Shown here piece by piece: positions 53,494-63,555 of a stretch of 64,000 nt of DNA. The notes under the pieces are model-generated. The model saw only the letters and a program-made list of their open reading frames with translations. It did not search any database and was not told where the DNA came from. Every line of letters begins with the position of its first letter. Within the stretch, counting starts at the first letter, position 1. Made by a program: the position numbers and the translations under genes. Origin of the DNA: Frigoribacterium faeni (lineage in GTDB: Bacteria; Actinomycetota; Actinomycetes; Actinomycetales; Microbacteriaceae); the NCBI RefSeq assembly GCF_011761235.1, contig NZ_JAAOYW010000002.1:1054001-1118000 (forward strand), read 5' to 3'.

Positions 53494-56169
53494 GTGATCA
53501 CACCCACCCGCCGCCGGGGAGCGCGCTACGCGACCGCCCTCGCCCTCGCGAGCGCCCTCGTGCTCGCTCCCACCGCCGCCTTCGCCGCCGACGGCGACGG
53601 GGTCGCGACCGAGGTGCCGACGACGGCCGACGCGAGCGCGACGCCGGTCGCCGACGCTCCCGTCGAGACCGCCCCGGCGGACGCCGCTGCGGGCGACGCG
53701 GCCACGGCCGAGACCGCCCCGGCCGCGGACGCCGCCGGAGCCGACGCCTCGGCGCCCGACGTCGCGGCGCCCGGTTCCGCGGAGGCGCCCGCGCCGGCCG
53801 CCGGCGAGCCCGGAGCCGAGGAGGCGCCGGTCGCCGCCGAGCCCGTCGCCGACGCCGCCGACCAGTCCGACGCCGTCTCGGCCGAGCTGCCGGCGGCGTC
53901 CGCCCGCGTGGCCGACGGCGTCGTCATGAACTACGTGGTCAACACCGTCGTGCGCGACGACGCCGCCGTCGACTCCGTGCGCACGGCCGTCGAGGCTGCC
54001 GGCGGCGTCGTGCTGTCCGCCTACCCCGAGATCGGCGTCGTCACGGCGCAGTCGCGGGACGGCGAGTTCCTCGCCACGATGCGCGAGACGCCCGGCGTCG
54101 AGTCGGCCGGGCCGACCCGCACGGCCGCGGTCGTCGGCCCCGAGGTCGCGCTCCCCGCCGAGGCGCCCGCCGCCGTCGACCGGTCGGCCGCCGGCGCGAC
54201 CGGTTCCGACTCCGGCGAGGGCTCCGGCACGCAGTCCATCGAGCAGCCGCTCGACGCGCAGGCCGCCCCCGTCGACCCGCTCGAGGGCGACCAGTGGGAC
54301 ATGGCGGCCATCGGAGCCCCCGAGGCCCACGAGGTCGAGACCGGCGACGGCGTCGTCGTGGGCGTGCTCGACAGCGGCATCGACGTGGCGCACCCCGACC
54401 TCGTCGACCGGATCGACGCCTCCTCGTCCGTGGGCTGCGCCGTGAACGGCCAGCCGGACCGCGACCAGGCCGCCTGGGTGCCCACCACGAGCGACCACGG
54501 CACGCACGTCGCGGGCACCATCGCGGCCTCCGACAACGGCGTCGGCATCGTCGGCGTCGCGCCGGGCGCCACGCTCGCCAGCGTCAAGGTCGTCAACGAC
54601 GGCGGCTTCATCTACCCCGAGTACGCCCTCTGCGGCTTCATGTGGGCCGCCGACCAGGGCTTCGACGTGACCAACAACAGCTACTACGTCGACCCGTGGG
54701 AGTTCTGGTGCACGACCGAGGCCGACCAGGCCCCGGCCCTCGAGTCCGTCACGCGCGCCGTCGAGTACTCGGAGCAGGAGGGCGTGCTCAACGTGGCCGC
54801 CGCCGGCAACTCCGACTACGACCTGGCGAACAAGACGCGCAGCGCCTCCAGCCCGAACGACACGGTGAAGGTCGACCGGGACGTCTCGACGGGGTGCGCC
54901 GACATCCCCACCGAGATCGACGGCGTGGTCACGGTCGCGTCGCTCGAGCAGCAGGCCGACGGCTCGCTCGTGAAGTCGTCGTTCTCGAACTACGGCGAGG
55001 GCGTCGTCGACGTCGCCGCCCCCGGTTCGTCGATCCTCAGCACCGTCCCCGGCGGGTACGGCCTGAAGAGCGGCACGTCGATGGCCTCGCCGCACGTCGC
55101 CGGCGTCGCCGCGCTGCTCGCCGCGACCCACCCCGGCGCCTCGCCGGCCGAGCTGCAGGCGCTGCTCAAGGCCCAGGCCACGCCGGTCGCCGGCGCGGGC
55201 GAGCTGACGGGCACGCGCTACTTCGGCGCGGGCCTCGTCAACGCGTTCGCCGCGGTCACCGAGGACGTCGTCCCCGCCGTCGGCCCGATCGCGGCCGTCG
55301 CCGACGGCACCGTGCAGGCCGGGCGGCCGTTCCGCGTGCTCGGCGCGAACTTCGCGCCCGACGAGACCGTGACGGTCACCGGCCCCGACGGGCTGCCCCT
55401 CGAGGGCGAGTCCGTCGCGGACGCCGACGGCCGCATCGCGGACGTGGCCGTGCTGAGCCCGCTCGTTCCCGCGGGCGTGAGCACGCTCGTGCTCACCGGC
55501 GACGCCGGCAGCGAGTTCGAGCTGACCCTGCTGGTCGAGGAGGCGGTGGCCGGTCCGCGCATCGACGCTCCCGTCGCCGGGCAGGTCGTCCAGCCCGGCA
55601 CCGTCACGGTGACCGGCGTCGCCCAGCCGGGTGCGCTCGTGACCGTGCTGCTGGGCGAGGCCGCCCAGGCCGCCGGGCTCGACGAGCTCGGCGAGCCCCG
55701 CTCGGCCCAGGCGCGCGCACTCGACGTGGACGCCGAGCCGGTCCCGTACGACGCCGAGGTCGGCTTCGCGCTCGCGACGGTGCAGACCGACTCGACCGGC
55801 ACGTTCTCCGTGCCGTTCACGGGCGTCCCCGAGGGCGACTTCGTCGTGACCGCGGTGCAGCTCCTCACCGACGGCACGACGTCGGCCGCCACCGAGCCGG
55901 TGCCGTTCAGCGTCGTCGCCGTCGTGGCGCCGGTCGAGCCGCCCGTCACGGTGCCGGGCGGCACGGTGCCCGGCACCGCTCCCGTGGCGGTGCCCGCGGG
56001 CTCCGGCCTCGTGCCGGTCGCCGCGGCCCCGGCCGGAGCGCTCGCCTACACCGGCTCCGAGCCGACCGTGCCCCTGGTGGCCGCGGCGCTCCTCCTGGTT
56101 GTCGGTGCGGGCACGGTGGTCACGGCCGGGCGACTGCGTCGCCGGGCCGCCGTCCGGGCTGACCGCTAG
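53494..56169 (+). CDS. Cell-wall-anchored subtilisin-like serine protease (S8) with LAYTG signal
   Basis: 891 aa from GTG 53494 with GGAG 9 nt upstream. Signal peptide (ATALALASALVLAPTAAFAA), an Ala/Asp/Pro/Glu-rich linker, an I9-like propeptide (MNYVVNTVVRDDAAVDSVRT), then the catalytic domain with Asp293 (VLDSGIDVAHPD), His335 (DHGTHVAGT) and Ser529 (GTSMASPHVAG). Two Ig-like domains follow, then LAYTG, a TM helix and a basic end (GRLRRRAAVRADR), a class E-type sortase signal. The C-terminal Ig-like domain resembles the one in the surface protein at 32175-34475. A motif variant encodes GAEEAPV in the linker. Confidence 0.94.
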   Translation: MITPTRRRGARYATALALASALVLAPTAAFAADGDGVATEVPTTADASATPVADAPVETAPADAAAGDAATAETAPAADAAGADASAPDVAAPGSAEAPAPAAGEPGAEEAPVAAEPVADAADQSDAVSAELPAASARVADGVVMNYVVNTVVRDDAAVDSVRTAVEAAGGVVLSAYPEIGVVTAQSRDGEFLATMRETPGVESAGPTRTAAVVGPEVALPAEAPAAVDRSAAGATGSDSGEGSGTQSIEQPLDAQAAPVDPLEGDQWDMAAIGAPEAHEVETGDGVVVGVLDSGIDVAHPDLVDRIDASSSVGCAVNGQPDRDQAAWVPTTSDHGTHVAGTIAASDNGVGIVGVAPGATLASVKVVNDGGFIYPEYALCGFMWAADQGFDVTNNSYYVDPWEFWCTTEADQAPALESVTRAVEYSEQEGVLNVAAAGNSDYDLANKTRSASSPNDTVKVDRDVSTGCADIPTEIDGVVTVASLEQQADGSLVKSSFSNYGEGVVDVAAPGSSILSTVPGGYGLKSGTSMASPHVAGVAALLAATHPGASPAELQALLKAQATPVAGAGELTGTRYFGAGLVNAFAAVTEDVVPAVGPIAAVADGTVQAGRPFRVLGANFAPDETVTVTGPDGLPLEGESVADADGRIADVAVLSPLVPAGVSTLVLTGDAGSEFELTLLVEEAVAGPRIDAPVAGQVVQPGTVTVTGVAQPGALVTVLLGEAAQAAGLDELGEPRSAQARALDVDAEPVPYDAEVGFALATVQTDSTGTFSVPFTGVPEGDFVVTAVQLLTDGTTSAATEPVPFSVVAVVAPVEPPVTVPGGTVPGTAPVAVPAGSGLVPVAAAPAGALAYTGSEPTVPLVAAALLLVVGAGTVVTAGRLRRRAAVRADR

Positions 56170-56242
56170 GCGGCTGGTCCGCACCGCGGGCCCTGCTGCA
56201 CACGGCGCCGCTCGTCCTCCGGGACGGGCGGCGCCGTCGTCG

Positions 56243-56315
56243 TGCCGGGCGTGCCGGGCGTGCGGGGCGTGCGGGCGTGCGGGCGTGCGGGCGTGCGGGG
56301 CGCTCCGGGCGTGCC
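56243..56315. repeat. Short tandem repeats after the subtilase gene
   Basis: About eight copies of an 8-9-bp unit GGGCGTGCG/GGGCGTGC, partly with CCGG variants. No coding role seen. Confidence 0.7.
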
Positions 56316-56342
56316 GGCCGCGCCGGGCGCTGACCCGTCCGT

Positions 56343-56436
56343 GATCCAGGAACCCGGTGGTCGCCGTTCCTGATCCGTGCACCGTTCAGGATCCACGGTC
56401 CCACCGCAGCGCGGATCAGGACGCATGTTCCTGAAC
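56343..56436. repeat. Two adjacent palindromes with GTTCCTGATC/GTTCAGGATC arms
   Basis: First dyad: GATCCAGGAAC (56343-56353) with GTTCCTGATC (56366-56375). Second: GTTCAGGATCC (from 56384) with GGATCAGGA (56413-56421) and GTTCCTGAAC (56427-56436). They lie between two convergent genes and may work as terminators or be an extragenic palindrome pair like that at 17.3 kb. Confidence 0.65.
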
Positions 56437-56446
56437 GAGGGAGGGG

Positions 56447-57808
56447 TCAGTCGATGGCGCGCTGCACGGCCTTGACGGGGAGCATGAGCACCAGCCCGGC
56501 GAGCAGCACGAGCGCGATGCCGACGATGCCGAACCGGGTGTCGCCCGTCGCGCTCACGAACAGCGTGAAGAGCCCCGGCGCGAGGAAGCTCACGGCGCGG
56601 CCCGTGGTCGCGTACAGCCCGAAGATCTCGCCCTCGCGTCCGGGCGGCGTCACCCGGGCCAGGAACGAGCGGCTGGCCGACTGGATCGGCCCGACGAACA
56701 GGGCGAGGGCCAGGCCGAAGACCCAGAACAGGTTCGTCGCGGTGCCGATGGCGAGCACCGCGAATGCTGCGACGACCAGCCCGGCCAGCGCGCCCACGAT
56801 GATCGTCTTGGCGCCGACCTTGTCGTCGAGCCAGCCCCCGACGAAGGTGCCGATGCCGGCGACGAGGTTCGCCCCGACGGCGAAGTAGATCACCATGCTC
56901 GGCGTGAAGCCGAACACCTGCGCCGCGATGATCGCGCCGAAGGTGAAGACCGCGGCCAGCCCGTCGCGGAACACCGCGCTGGCGAGCAGGAACAGCAGCA
57001 CCTGCCGGTTGGTGCGCCACAGCTTCGCGATCGTCGAGCCGAGGAGGCGGTACGAGCCCAGCAGCCCGACCCGGGGTCGTCCCGGCGCGGCGGGCAGCTC
57101 GGGCACGCTGAGCAGCACCGGCACCGCGAAGACGGCGAACCACACGGCGGAGACGACGATGGACAGCCGGACGTCCCACGAGCCGCCCTCGGCGCCCGTC
57201 GCGACGCCGAGCAGCCCGCCGCGCCCCTCGACGCCGAAGCTCTGCAGGAAGGCCACGAGCAACAGCAGCAACAGCACGATGCCGCCGACGTAGCCGAGGC
57301 CCCAGCCGAAGCCGGACACCTTGCCGATGGTGCGCGGGGTCGAGACCTGCACGAGCATCGCGTTGTAGTTGACGCTCGCGAACTCGAAGAAGAGGTTGCC
57401 GACGGCGAGCAGGGCGGCGCCGAAGACGAGGTAGCCGGGGGCCGGCGCGACGAACACCATGGCGAGCATCGCGACGACGACCAGCCCGGTGTTGACGGCG
57501 AGCCAGAGCTTGCGTCGTCCCGAGCCGTCGCTGCGCTGGCCGAGCGCCGGCGCGAGCAGGGCGATGAGCACGCCGGCGATCGTCAGCGCGGTCGAGATCA
57601 CGGTGGCGTTGTCGGCCAGCGCCCTGGTCTCGCCGGACGCGTCGACGACGGCGGGGTCGACGAAGGCCCCGCTCGCGAGGTAGGTGCTGAAGACGAACGA
57701 GGTGACCACGGCGTTGAACGCGGCCGAGCCCCAGTCCCACAGGGCCCACGAGACGACCCGGCGGCGCGGGATCGGGGCGGCGTCGGCGAGCGTCTGCGCT
57801 GCGGTCAT
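56447..57808 (-). CDS. MFS transporter, UMF1/Atg22-like
   Basis: 453 aa, twelve TM helices, from ATG 57808. The start VVSWALWDWGSAAFNAVVTS is the DWxxSAF motif of the Atg22/UMF1 branch. Later features (FFEFASVNYNAMLVQVSTPR, TIGKVSGFGWGLGYVGGIVL, ARVTPPGREGEIFGLYATTG) also match. Probable metabolite exporter, substrate unknown. A longer frame to 57889 adds repeat-encoded residues and is not supported. Confidence 0.9.
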   Translation of the reverse strand: MTAAQTLADAAPIPRRRVVSWALWDWGSAAFNAVVTSFVFSTYLASGAFVDPAVVDASGETRALADNATVISTALTIAGVLIALLAPALGQRSDGSGRRKLWLAVNTGLVVVAMLAMVFVAPAPGYLVFGAALLAVGNLFFEFASVNYNAMLVQVSTPRTIGKVSGFGWGLGYVGGIVLLLLLLVAFLQSFGVEGRGGLLGVATGAEGGSWDVRLSIVVSAVWFAVFAVPVLLSVPELPAAPGRPRVGLLGSYRLLGSTIAKLWRTNRQVLLFLLASAVFRDGLAAVFTFGAIIAAQVFGFTPSMVIYFAVGANLVAGIGTFVGGWLDDKVGAKTIIVGALAGLVVAAFAVLAIGTATNLFWVFGLALALFVGPIQSASRSFLARVTPPGREGEIFGLYATTGRAVSFLAPGLFTLFVSATGDTRFGIVGIALVLLAGLVLMLPVKAVQRAID

Positions 57809-57885
57809 GGGGGTCAACCTAGTGGTCGCGGGTGACGGCGAGGAGGCGGCGCCCCTCTCTGGGGGCACGCCCGCCCTGCCGGGCT

Positions 57886-57942
57886 GCACCGCGCCTCCTC
57901 AGACTGCACCGCGCCTCCTCAGGCCGCACCGCGCCTCCTTGA
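57886..57942. repeat. Tandem 20-bp repeat array of the dispersed motif
   Basis: GCACCGCGCCTCCTCAG at 57886 and 57906 and GCACCGCGCCTCCTTGA at 57926, a 20-bp period. An inverted partner CGAGGAGGCGGCGCCCC lies at 57839-57855. The third copy runs into the CTTGAGT of the HspR box. Confidence 0.85.
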
Positions 57943-57958
57943 GTCGCTCTGGCTCAAC
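57938..57958. promoter_or_regulatory. HspR-associated inverted repeat (HAIR) upstream of dnaK
   Basis: CTTGAGT-N7-GCTCAAC, 12 of 14 positions of the HAIR consensus CTTGAGT-N7-ACTCAAG, located 16 bp upstream of the -35. HspR is encoded at the end of this operon, so the circuit is autoregulatory. Confidence 0.75.
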
Positions 57959-57973
57959 TTTCAGGTTCACAGC

Positions 57974-58001
57974 TTGACTCCGGGTCGAGCGTGAGTAAAG
58001 T
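57974..58001 (+). promoter_or_regulatory. dnaK operon promoter
   Basis: TTGACT (57974-57979), 16-bp spacer, TAAAGT (57996-58001). Vegetative sigma-factor consensus, unusually good for this genome. The 5' leader to ATG 58092 is about 85 nt. Confidence 0.75.
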
Positions 58002-58020
58002 TGATGCCAGCGGACTCAAG
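58000..58020. promoter_or_regulatory. Second HAIR-like half site at the dnaK start point
   Basis: GTTGATG-N7-ACTCAAG: the right half is a perfect HAIR half-site, the left is degenerate. It covers the expected transcription start and so could mediate repression with the upstream box. Confidence 0.5.
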
Positions 58021-58091
58021 GTCCGCGGCAGTCTTCCCGGTCCGCCGGGCACCGCATCGAACGCAGCACCAGAATCGAAGGAGCGCCACAC

Positions 58092-59972
<1,881 letters not shown>

Positions 59973-59981
59973 GGACACCTC

Positions 59982-60692
59982 ATGGCAGACGAGAGAGACG
60001 GCACGCCTGACGAGCCCGTGGTGAACGACAAGCGCCGCATCGACCCCGAGACGGGCGAGCTGCGTGCCGAGCCGGCCGCTCCGTCCGAGGACGGCGGCAC
60101 GGCCGCGGTGACCGACCCCGACGAGCTCGTCGACGCCGAGGCCCCCGACGTCGAGGTGCCCGCGGGCGCCGAGGCGCCGGAGGGCGCGGCCGCCGCCGCG
60201 GCCGAGATGGCCGCCGAGGCCGAGGGCGCCGAGTCGCTGAGCGCCGACGACGAGGCCATCCTCGACGAGGCCAGCCGCGACCTCGTGGCCGACATGCGCC
60301 AGGACATGCTCCGGGCGCAGGCCGAGCTGGTCAACTTCCGGAGGCGCGTCGAGCGCGACCGCGAGGCGAACCGCGAGGCCGTGGTCGCCGAGGTCGTCCG
60401 GTCGCTGCTCCCCGCCCTCGACGACCTGGCCCGGGCCGAGCAGCACGGCGACCTGACCGAGGGCCCGATGGTGATCGTCGCGCAGAAGATCCGCGGCGGG
60501 CTCGACAAGTTCGGGCTCGTGCAGGTCGGCGAGAAGGGCGAGGTCTTCGACCCCACCATGCACGACGCCCTGGTCCAGCTGCCGAGCGCCGACGTCACGG
60601 TCAACACCGTGGCCGACGTGATCGAGCCGGGCTACAAGATCGGCGAGCGGGTCATCCGCGCCGCCAAGGTCGCGGTGCACACGCCGCAGTAG
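59982..60692 (+). CDS. grpE: Nucleotide exchange factor GrpE
   Basis: 236 aa, starting 9 nt after dnaK. An acidic, disordered ~90-residue N-terminus is followed by the coiled coil (RQDMLRAQAELVNFRRRVER) and the beta domain (VGEKGEVFDPTMHDALVQLP). It releases ADP from DnaK. Confidence 0.96.
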   Translation: MADERDGTPDEPVVNDKRRIDPETGELRAEPAAPSEDGGTAAVTDPDELVDAEAPDVEVPAGAEAPEGAAAAAAEMAAEAEGAESLSADDEAILDEASRDLVADMRQDMLRAQAELVNFRRRVERDREANREAVVAEVVRSLLPALDDLARAEQHGDLTEGPMVIVAQKIRGGLDKFGLVQVGEKGEVFDPTMHDALVQLPSADVTVNTVADVIEPGYKIGERVIRAAKVAVHTPQ

Positions 60693-60718
60693 CGGCATCC
60701 GCGACGCGAGTCGCGACG

Positions 60719-60751
60719 GGCGGTGGGCTCCTCGAGAAGGGGCCCACCGCC
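60719..60751 (+). terminator. Hairpin between grpE and dnaJ
   Basis: GGCGGTGGGC (60719-60728) pairs with GCCCACCGCC (60742-60751). It lies 27 bp after the grpE stop and 64 bp before dnaJ. It may lower dnaJ-hspR expression relative to dnaK-grpE. Confidence 0.65.
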
Positions 60752-60814
60752 TCCCCCGTTCCCCGGTCCGCCCCCGTCAGGGCGGCGGCCCAGAAGAAAG
60801 AGAGGAGGTGCCGC

Positions 60815-61828
60815 ATGGCAAGCCAGGACTGGTTCGACAAGGACTTCTACGCGATCCTCGGTGTCTCCAAGGACGTCACGCCGGCCGAGCTGAAGAAGGT
60901 CTACCGCAAGCTCGCCCGCAAGTACCACCCCGACTCGAACCCGGGCGACGCCGCCTCCGAGGCGAAGTTCAAGGAGGTCAGCGAGGCGCACTCGGTGCTC
61001 TCCGACCCCGAGCAGCGCCGCGAGTACGACCAGATCCGGGCCATGGGCTCGGGCGCGCGCTTCACGGCGGGCAGCGGCGGCCCCGGCGGCGGCGCAGGCG
61101 GCTTCGAGGACGTCTTCGGCGGCATGTTCGGCGGCGGCGGCCAGCCCGGCGGCGGCCGCACGCAGTACCGCCAGCAGGGCGGCGGCGGCTTCGACGACAT
61201 CTTCGGCGGCATGTTCGGCGGCGGCGGCTTCGGCCAGACGAGCGGCGGCTACCGCGGCTTCGGCGGCCCGCAGAAGGGCCGCGACATGACGGCCACGACG
61301 ACGCTCGACTTCCAGACCGCCGTCGTCGGCGAGACCATCTCGCTGCAGGGCGCGAACGGCCGCCCGATGAAGGTCCGCATCCCCGCGGGCGTGCACGACG
61401 GCCAGAAGATCCGGCTGCGCGGCAAGGGCGAGCCCAGCCCCGACGGCGGCGACGCCGGCGACATGGTGCTGACCATCGCCGTGCGCAAGCACCCCGTCTT
61501 CGAGCTCGACGGCCAGAACCTCCGGCTCGACGTGCCCGTCACCTTCGCCGAGGCCGCTCTCGGCGCGACGATCGAGGTGCCCACGCTCGGCGGCGAGCCC
61601 GTGCGGCTGCGCGTCGCGCCCGGCACCCCGTCCGGTCGCGTGCTGCGGGTCAAGGGCCGCGGCGTCGCGACGAAGTCGGGCACCGGCGACCTGCTCGCCA
61701 CCGTGCAGGTGGCCGTGCCGTCGCACCTCAGCGACAAGGCCAAGGAGGCGGTCGAGGCCCTGGCCGCGGCGCTCCCGGCCGAGAACCCCCGCGACGACCT
61801 CATCGTGCGGGCCCGCGCGCAGGCGTGA
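60815..61828 (+). CDS. dnaJ: DnaJ-family co-chaperone without zinc finger (CbpA-like)
   Basis: 337 aa. J domain at residues 8-75 with the HPD motif (KYHPDSNPGD), a long Gly/Phe-rich region with two GGFxDxFGGMFGGG repeats, and two C-terminal substrate-binding domains. The CxxCxGxG zinc fingers of type I DnaJ are missing, so this is type II. Stimulates DnaK ATPase. The start ATG is preceded by AGAGAGGAGG. Its stop overlaps the hspR GTG. Confidence 0.94.
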   Translation: MASQDWFDKDFYAILGVSKDVTPAELKKVYRKLARKYHPDSNPGDAASEAKFKEVSEAHSVLSDPEQRREYDQIRAMGSGARFTAGSGGPGGGAGGFEDVFGGMFGGGGQPGGGRTQYRQQGGGGFDDIFGGMFGGGGFGQTSGGYRGFGGPQKGRDMTATTTLDFQTAVVGETISLQGANGRPMKVRIPAGVHDGQKIRLRGKGEPSPDGGDAGDMVLTIAVRKHPVFELDGQNLRLDVPVTFAEAALGATIEVPTLGGEPVRLRVAPGTPSGRVLRVKGRGVATKSGTGDLLATVQVAVPSHLSDKAKEAVEALAAALPAENPRDDLIVRARAQA

Positions 61829-62241
61829 CCCCGATGGACGAGAACTCGCCGCTCTTCGCGATCGCGACGGCCGCCGAGCTCGCGGGCATGCACGCCCAGA
61901 CGCTGCGGCAGTACGACCGGCTCGGCCTCGTCGTGCCGCAGCGCACGGCGGGCAAGTCGCGCCGGTACTCGATGCGCGACGTGGTGCAGCTGCGCGAGAT
62001 CGCGCGGCTCGGCGGCGAGGGGGTCTCGCTCGAGGGGGTCAAGCGCATCCTCGAGCTCGAGAACCAGGTCACGGCGCTGCAGTCGCGGGTGCGCGAGCTC
62101 GAGCGGGCGCTGGCCGACGAGATGGTCAACCGCCCCGGGTCGCGCGTCTTCGCCGCGGGCGAGAGCGGGGTCGTGCCGCTGCGGCACGGCACGCGCCCGT
62201 CGCGGCAGACGTCGGTCGTCGTCTGGCGGCCGCTGCGCTGA
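61825..62241 (+). CDS. hspR: Heat-shock repressor HspR (MerR family)
   Basis: 138 aa from GTG 61825 (ATG 61834 in frame is possible). MerR winged helix: FAIATAAELAGMHAQTLRQY, DRLGLVVPQRTAGKSRRYSM, RDVVQLREIARLGGEG. It binds HAIR boxes with DnaK as co-repressor in other actinobacteria, here those before dnaK. The C-terminus has a coiled coil (LENQVTALQSRVRELERALA) and a basic end. Confidence 0.94.
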   Translation: MTPMDENSPLFAIATAAELAGMHAQTLRQYDRLGLVVPQRTAGKSRRYSMRDVVQLREIARLGGEGVSLEGVKRILELENQVTALQSRVRELERALADEMVNRPGSRVFAAGESGVVPLRHGTRPSRQTSVVVWRPLR

Positions 62242-62351
62242 GGCCCGGGCCGCCGCGCAGGGGCGCCGGTGCCCGCTCCGCCGGCGGCCGGGGGCGGCTG
62301 CGCGCGGTGGCTGCTCCGCCGGAGGCCGCCGGCGTGGTGCCCGCCGGGCGC

Positions 62352-62357
62352 TAGCGT
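62352..62357 (+). promoter_or_regulatory. -10 element of a leaderless methyltransferase promoter
   Basis: TAGCGT 6 nt before GTG 62364; no Shine-Dalgarno sequence. Confidence 0.5.
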
Positions 62358-62363
62358 GGGCAG

Positions 62364-63512
62364 GTGATCGACTTCGCGCAGCTCCGCCGGTGGCCCGACA
62401 TCGAGGCCCCCGAGCTCGTGGCGCACGACGCGACCGACCGCCTCCTGCTCGACACCGCGGCCGAGGTCGCGGCCGACGTGCTGACCGGCCACCCCGGCGA
62501 CGTCGTCGTGGTCGGCGACCGGCACGGCGCGCTGACCCTCGGCGCCGCCGAGCTGGTGCGGGCGTCCGGCGGCGCGGCCGCCGCCGCCGACCCCGTCGTG
62601 CGCGTGCACCAGGACTCCCTGGCCGGCGAGCTCGCCCTCGCCGCCAACGCCGCGCGCCTCGTGCCCGCCGCCCGCTGGGCCGGGCACGACCTCGAGCCCG
62701 CGCTGGTCGCCGGCGCCCGTCTCGTGCTGCTGCAGCTGCCGCGCGGGCTCGACGCCCTCGACGAGATCGCCGAGCTCGTCGCCGAGCACGCCCACCCCGA
62801 CGTCGTCGTGCTGGCGGGCGGCCGCGTCAAGCACATGACCCGCGCCATGAACGACGTGCTCGCCCGCCGCTTCGACGCGGTGTCGGCGGGGCTGGCGCGC
62901 CAGAAGTCGCGGGTGCTGACCGCGCGCGGTCCCCGTCGAGGAGGCGGCGCCTCCTGGCCTCGCACGTCGCGCCACGGCGACCTGGTCGTCGCCGCGCACG
63001 GTGCGGCGTTCGCCGGCTCGACGATCGACATCGGCACCCGGGCCCTGCTGGCCGAGCTCGGCGGGGTCGCGCCCGAGGCCCGCGAGGTCGTCGACCTCGG
63101 CTGCGGCACGGGCGTGCTCGCGGTGTCGTTCGCCCTCGCGCGGCCGGGGGCGCACGTCGTCGCCACCGACCAGTCCGCCGCCGCCGTCGCGTCGGCCCGC
63201 CTCACCGCCGAGGCGAACGGCGTGGCCGACCGGGTCGACGTCGTCCGCGACGACGCGGCGGCGTCGCTGCCGGCGGGGTCGGTCGACGTGGTGCTGCTCA
63301 ACCCGCCGTTCCACGTCGGGGCGACGGTGCACACCGCCATCGCGCACAAGCTGTTCGAGGCCGCGGCCCGCGTGCTGCGGCCGGGCGGCGAGCTGTGGTG
63401 CGTGTGGAACTCGTCGCTCGGCTACCGCCCCGAGCTGTCCCGCGTCGTGGGCCCCACGACCCAGGTGTCCCGCACCGCGAAGTTCACGGTGACGCGGTCC
63501 GTGCGCCGCTGA
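62364..63512 (+). CDS. RsmC/RlmG-like class I SAM methyltransferase
   Basis: 382 aa from GTG 62364. The N-terminal half is a degenerate methyltransferase-like domain, as in RlmG/RsmC. The C-terminal half has VVDLGCGTGVLAVSFALARP for SAM and VVLLNPPFHVGATVHTAIAH with the NPPF motif of guanine-N2 methyltransferases of rRNA. Target 16S G1207 or 23S G1835 cannot be told apart. Between the halves a copy of the dispersed motif makes an inverted GAGGAGGCGGCGCCTCCT, encoding RRGGGASWPRTSRHG, an apparent loop insertion. Confidence 0.88.
   Translation: MIDFAQLRRWPDIEAPELVAHDATDRLLLDTAAEVAADVLTGHPGDVVVVGDRHGALTLGAAELVRASGGAAAAADPVVRVHQDSLAGELALAANAARLVPAARWAGHDLEPALVAGARLVLLQLPRGLDALDEIAELVAEHAHPDVVVLAGGRVKHMTRAMNDVLARRFDAVSAGLARQKSRVLTARGPRRGGGASWPRTSRHGDLVVAAHGAAFAGSTIDIGTRALLAELGGVAPEAREVVDLGCGTGVLAVSFALARPGAHVVATDQSAAAVASARLTAEANGVADRVDVVRDDAAASLPAGSVDVVLLNPPFHVGATVHTAIAHKLFEAAARVLRPGGELWCVWNSSLGYRPELSRVVGPTTQVSRTAKFTVTRSVRR
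62938..62956. repeat. Palindromic motif copy within a coding loop
   Basis: AGGAGGC-GGC-GCCTCCT is a 7-bp inverted repeat within the methyltransferase gene, built from the dispersed motif. The encoded residues lie between the two domains, where an insertion would be tolerated. Confidence 0.7.
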
Positions 63513-63555
63513 CCGGACCTGCCCGCGCCGGCGGGCCCGCCGGCCCGTCCCCGGC

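Noticed and set aside
57886-57942. CRISPR array
   Set aside because: Repeats are contiguous 20-bp units without spacers, and there are no cas genes.
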